Below, in pieces: positions 22,773 to 24,839 of a stretch of DNA of 24,839 nucleotides. Origin of the DNA: a virus; IMG/VR virus record IMGVR_UViG_3300010318_000044, positions 1 to 24,839 of that record, one strand, 5' to 3'. The notes beneath the pieces were generated by a model that saw only the letters and a list, made by a program, of their open reading frames with translations, searched no databases and had not been told where the DNA came from. Numbering within the stretch: position 1 is the stretch's first letter; each line of letters starts with the position of its first letter. Both the position numbers and the translations under genes were made by a program.

Positions 22773-22782
22773 TTTAAAGATA

Positions 22783-22791
22783 TGATATAAT
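22783..22791 (+). promoter_or_regulatory. Possible extended -10 promoter (TGATATAAT)
   Basis: TGA followed by TATAAT (22786-22791) is a perfect extended -10 element of host sigma-70 type. No good -35 is seen. Transcription would begin near 22798, within the hairpin that follows, leaving a leader of about 20 bases before the ATG at 22819. Confidence 0.35.
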
Positions 22792-22792
22792 G

Positions 22793-22818
22793 AGAGGGTC
22801 GCAAGACCCTCTTTTTTT
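22793..22818 (+). terminator. Intrinsic terminator after the 251-residue gene
   Basis: AGAGGGTC at 22793-22800 pairs with GACCCTCT at 22805-22812 around a GCAA tetraloop, followed by T to 22818. The ATG of the oxygenase gene follows the T-run directly. Confidence 0.9.
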
Positions 22819-23388
22819 ATGCTTAAATATCCCGATCTACGTGATCACATATTCGTATACAAACTAATCCCTGATGAATTATGCGATAAGATTATTGCTC
22901 GTATTGATAAGAGACCATGGAAGGATCACAAGTGGTATGATGCTGGTCTTAAACAGGATATAGAAGAGGCAGACTTTCAAACTTTGAAAGATGATACTGC
23001 TTCTGGCAAAATATATCCATTGATCCAAAATTTGTTGGAAGCATATCACATCAAATACCACCAACCAGAAAATACAAATTCAGATTTATTCTGGTCTGTG
23101 GCTTCAAATATCAAGTTCAACAAATATTCTGAAGGAGATAGTATCAAACCACATCACGATCACATTCATGATATGTTTGATGGAAACTTACGTGGCATTC
23201 CAGTCACTAGTATCATCGGAGTTTTGAATGACGACTATGAAGGTGGAGAACTACTTTTTTGGAATGACTATAAGGTAGAATTAAAAAAGGGTGAGGTAGC
23301 AGCATTTCCATCAGTATTCTTGTACCCTCATGAAGTTACTCCCATAACTAAAGGGACAAGATATTCTTGGGTTGCGTGGTGCGTTTAA
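22819..23388 (+). CDS. 2-oxoglutarate/Fe(II)-dependent oxygenase (189 aa)
   Basis: Prolyl-4-hydroxylase-like fold of the kind frequent in cyanophages. The iron ligands are visible as His112-x-Asp114 (in KPHHDHIHD) and His171 (YPHEVTPI), with Arg181 (GTRYSW) as the likely 2-oxoglutarate-binding residue. Residues 129-150 (VTSIIGVLNDDYEGGELLFW) are the expected core strands. The length is normal for a stand-alone domain. Such enzymes hydroxylate protein side chains or small molecules using oxygen and 2-oxoglutarate; the substrate here is unknown, but a virion protein is possible given the context. The frame is closed by TGA at 22783-22785 and the first ATG is right after a terminator T-run, with no free ribosome binding site. 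Confidence 0.85.
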   Translation: MLKYPDLRDHIFVYKLIPDELCDKIIARIDKRPWKDHKWYDAGLKQDIEEADFQTLKDDTASGKIYPLIQNLLEAYHIKYHQPENTNSDLFWSVASNIKFNKYSEGDSIKPHHDHIHDMFDGNLRGIPVTSIIGVLNDDYEGGELLFWNDYKVELKKGEVAAFPSVFLYPHEVTPITKGTRYSWVAWCV

Positions 23389-23406
23389 CCGCCCTTTTGT
23401 GACCAC

Positions 23407-23427
23407 CTAAATAATTGCATATAAATC
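23407..23427 (+). promoter_or_regulatory. Two imperfect late-type boxes (CTAAATAA and TATAAATC)
   Basis: CTAAATAA at 23407-23414 lies 28 bases and TATAAATC at 23420-23427 15 bases before the ATG at 23443. Each differs from the exact late box; the first is at the more usual distance. Confidence 0.4.
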
Positions 23428-23442
23428 ATTAGTGATTGAGTT

Positions 23443-24579
23443 ATGAGACCTAAATCATTTTTTATCAATGGTGGTGCTGGACGTGTGCTTTGCTCCATTC
23501 CCGCTTTTGAAAAATACCAAGAAGAACATCCAGACGAAGATTTCGTAATTGTCTGTGAAGGAGGAACAGATTTCTTTAAAGGTCATCCAACACTTTATAG
23601 TAAAGTGTATGACAACTGGCATAAGAATTTATTCCGAGACAAAATTATCAATACCGATGTTTGTACTCCAGAACCTTATAGGGTTTGGGAATACTACAAT
23701 CAAAAGTGTAATTTATCTCAAGCCTTTGATATCGAAATCAACGGCAAAGGTGTTAGAGAATTACCAAAACCAACTTTAAAACTTTCCAAGGAAGAGCAAG
23801 TAAACGGAAAGTTTATTGTTGCTGAAGTAAGACAAAAAACAAAGAAACCAAAAACGGTTGTGTTCCAACCTTTTGGTAGAGGAGTTCAAACTGCAGGCAA
23901 TATTATTACTGATCCTTCTGGCAGAAGTTTCGAATTTAATAATGTAGTTTCTATCATCAAACGTTTACAGAAAAAGTATTCTGTAATTCTAATGTCAGAG
24001 TTTGCGTTTGATTTTGAGAAAGAAGGACTTCGCGACACCATTTCATTTCCAGCAGGAAACAATGTTCCTTTGAGAGGATGGGCTGGTATTATCAAGGAAG
24101 CAGATCTTTTCTTGGGATGTGATTCTTTGGGACAACACATTGCATACTCCGTTGGAACACCAACCGTTGCGGTAATGGGATCAACATTTGGAGTTAATGT
24201 TTCATATCCAGATAATGAAATGTTTGAAGTTCTTGATATGGGCGAAGGGTTGAGAATTTATGATCCCATTCGTATTGCTCCAGACGAAGAATCTGCAAGG
24301 GTTAATGATGGCATCATGGCAATGAATGACAAAGTTGAAGAAGTCATTATGAAGTCTGTCGATAAACTTATGAATAAGTATTATCGCAAACCAGATGTAG
24401 AAGTTATACTTCCTCCCGAATGGACTGGAGAGCAACAAGGATGTCCAACTTGTCCTCCAGAGACACTAGTACAAACACAAAAAAATTCAATTGAATTGGA
24501 AGCTGCTAACAACGGTGTAAAAATTCCTGCTTTAGAACCAAGCAAGAAAGGGTTCTCGTCAAATGTAAAAATTGGTTGA
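23443..24579 (+). CDS. Glycosyltransferase, GT9 (heptosyltransferase)-like (378 aa)
   Basis: GT-B fold features: N-terminal FFINGGAGRVLCSIPAFEKY (6-25), matching the opening loop of GT9 enzymes, and ADLFLGCDSLGQHIAYSVG followed by TPTVAVMGST (about 220-248), the nucleotide-sugar-binding region of that family, with Asp227, Ser228, Gly230 and His232. The N-terminal half also has FVIVCEGG (34-41). Beyond residue 310 a C-terminal extension of about 65 residues includes GCPTCPPE (333-340), outside the usual enzyme core. Donor and acceptor sugars cannot be read. It could glycosylate a virion protein or alter host lipopolysaccharide. The carbamoyltransferase start follows 9 bases after its TGA, so the two are co-transcribed. 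Confidence 0.75.
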   Translation: MRPKSFFINGGAGRVLCSIPAFEKYQEEHPDEDFVIVCEGGTDFFKGHPTLYSKVYDNWHKNLFRDKIINTDVCTPEPYRVWEYYNQKCNLSQAFDIEINGKGVRELPKPTLKLSKEEQVNGKFIVAEVRQKTKKPKTVVFQPFGRGVQTAGNIITDPSGRSFEFNNVVSIIKRLQKKYSVILMSEFAFDFEKEGLRDTISFPAGNNVPLRGWAGIIKEADLFLGCDSLGQHIAYSVGTPTVAVMGSTFGVNVSYPDNEMFEVLDMGEGLRIYDPIRIAPDEESARVNDGIMAMNDKVEEVIMKSVDKLMNKYYRKPDVEVILPPEWTGEQQGCPTCPPETLVQTQKNSIELEAANNGVKIPALEPSKKGFSSNVKIG

Positions 24580-24588
24580 GGTATATTA

Positions 24589-24839
24589 ATGTCTGTTATC
24601 GTATCGATTGCCCGTGGTCATAACGGGAGTACGACTTTGCTTGTAGATGGTGAAGTAGTATTTTATCTGGAAGAAGAAAGACTATCTCGTTTTAAGTATG
24701 ATGGTTCTCCTCTATTAGGTCTCCAGAAAGTGTTTGACTATGTTGATCATATTGATCACTTGGTTGTTTGCCACACACACCGTCACGGTCCAGTTCTTGA
24801 TTGGTCTGGTGAAGATGCCTATGAGGGATGGGTTAGAAA
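24589..24839 (+). CDS. Carbamoyltransferase, NodU/CmcH family, N-terminal part (3' end outside window)
   Basis: The frame is open from the ATG at 24589 to the window edge (83 codons). ARGHNGST (8-15), LLVDGEVV (17-24) and EEERLSRFKYDG (28-39) match the start of NodU/CmcH/TobZ-type O-carbamoyltransferases, which move a carbamoyl group from carbamoyl phosphate to a sugar or other hydroxyl with ATP. HLVVCHTHRHG (57-67) continues the ASKHA-like domain. Full-length members are about 500-600 residues, so most of the gene is missing. GAGG at 24578-24581 overlaps the glycosyltransferase stop and supports the start. Together with that neighbour it suggests making a carbamoylated sugar; the target is unknown. 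Confidence 0.8.
   Translation, partial: MSVIVSIARGHNGSTTLLVDGEVVFYLEEERLSRFKYDGSPLLGLQKVFDYVDHIDHLVVCHTHRHGPVLDWSGEDAYEGWVR

Noticed and set aside
23370-23406. Possible terminator after the oxygenase gene (GTGGT ... ACCAC)
   Set aside because: Only 5 pairs with a loop over 20 bases and no T-run at the right place.
1-24839. tRNA genes, IS elements, integrase or attachment sites
   Set aside because: Spacers are too short (at most about 76 bases) to hold a tRNA outside genes, and no transposase, integrase or flanking inverted repeats were seen.

Overview
The window looks like part of the late (virion) region of a T4-like myovirus, most likely a marine cyanophage of Synechococcus or Prochlorococcus. 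All genes lie on the + strand and are packed end to end, with the longest non-coding stretch only about 76 bases. Short spacers carry a T4-type late promoter box (TATAAATA or a near variant), often fused to the preceding stop codon. The proteins are mostly fibre and decoration proteins with cyanophage-style domains, followed by virion- or glycan-modification enzymes (2-oxoglutarate oxygenase, GT9-like glycosyltransferase, NodU/CmcH carbamoyltransferase). No portal, capsid, polymerase or photosystem gene is present, so phage type is inferred from promoters and gene content, and the host cannot be fixed.

Layout. 1-2575: the 3' end of one fibre-like gene and two fibre or structural genes. 2577-4484: a subtilisin-like (S8) protease with an I9-like propeptide and an unclear catalytic Asp. 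4513-5718: a small coiled-coil protein and two small baseplate- or fibre-type proteins, overlapping each other. 5773-7182: a probably abundant structural protein with two late promoters, a strong ribosome binding site and an intrinsic terminator. 7259-14230: one giant gene of 2323 codons made almost wholly of repeats of about 20 residues, grouped into units of about 82 and, in the first half, about 246 residues. 14267-18408: an Mtd-N-like small fibre protein, an unknown 131-residue protein, and a 1090-residue protein with five carbohydrate-binding-like modules, a likely beta-helix and a fibre-type C-terminus. 18469-19144: two small beta-rich virion proteins.

19172-21948 holds the most unusual content: three tandem paralogues with 36, 33 and 26 cysteines in about 300 residues each, built on a glycine-rich adhesin-like core (FEIWG, a poly-Gly tract, then CCC). 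They are followed by a 251-residue helical protein that could be a fibre chaperone, and by a terminator. From 22819 to the window end are the oxygenase, the glycosyltransferase and the start of the carbamoyltransferase.

How the genes may work together (inference): the first 22 kb encode parts of the tail, fibres and surface adhesins that decide host binding; the protease could mature or clear a surface; the last three genes could modify the virion surface or a host glycan.
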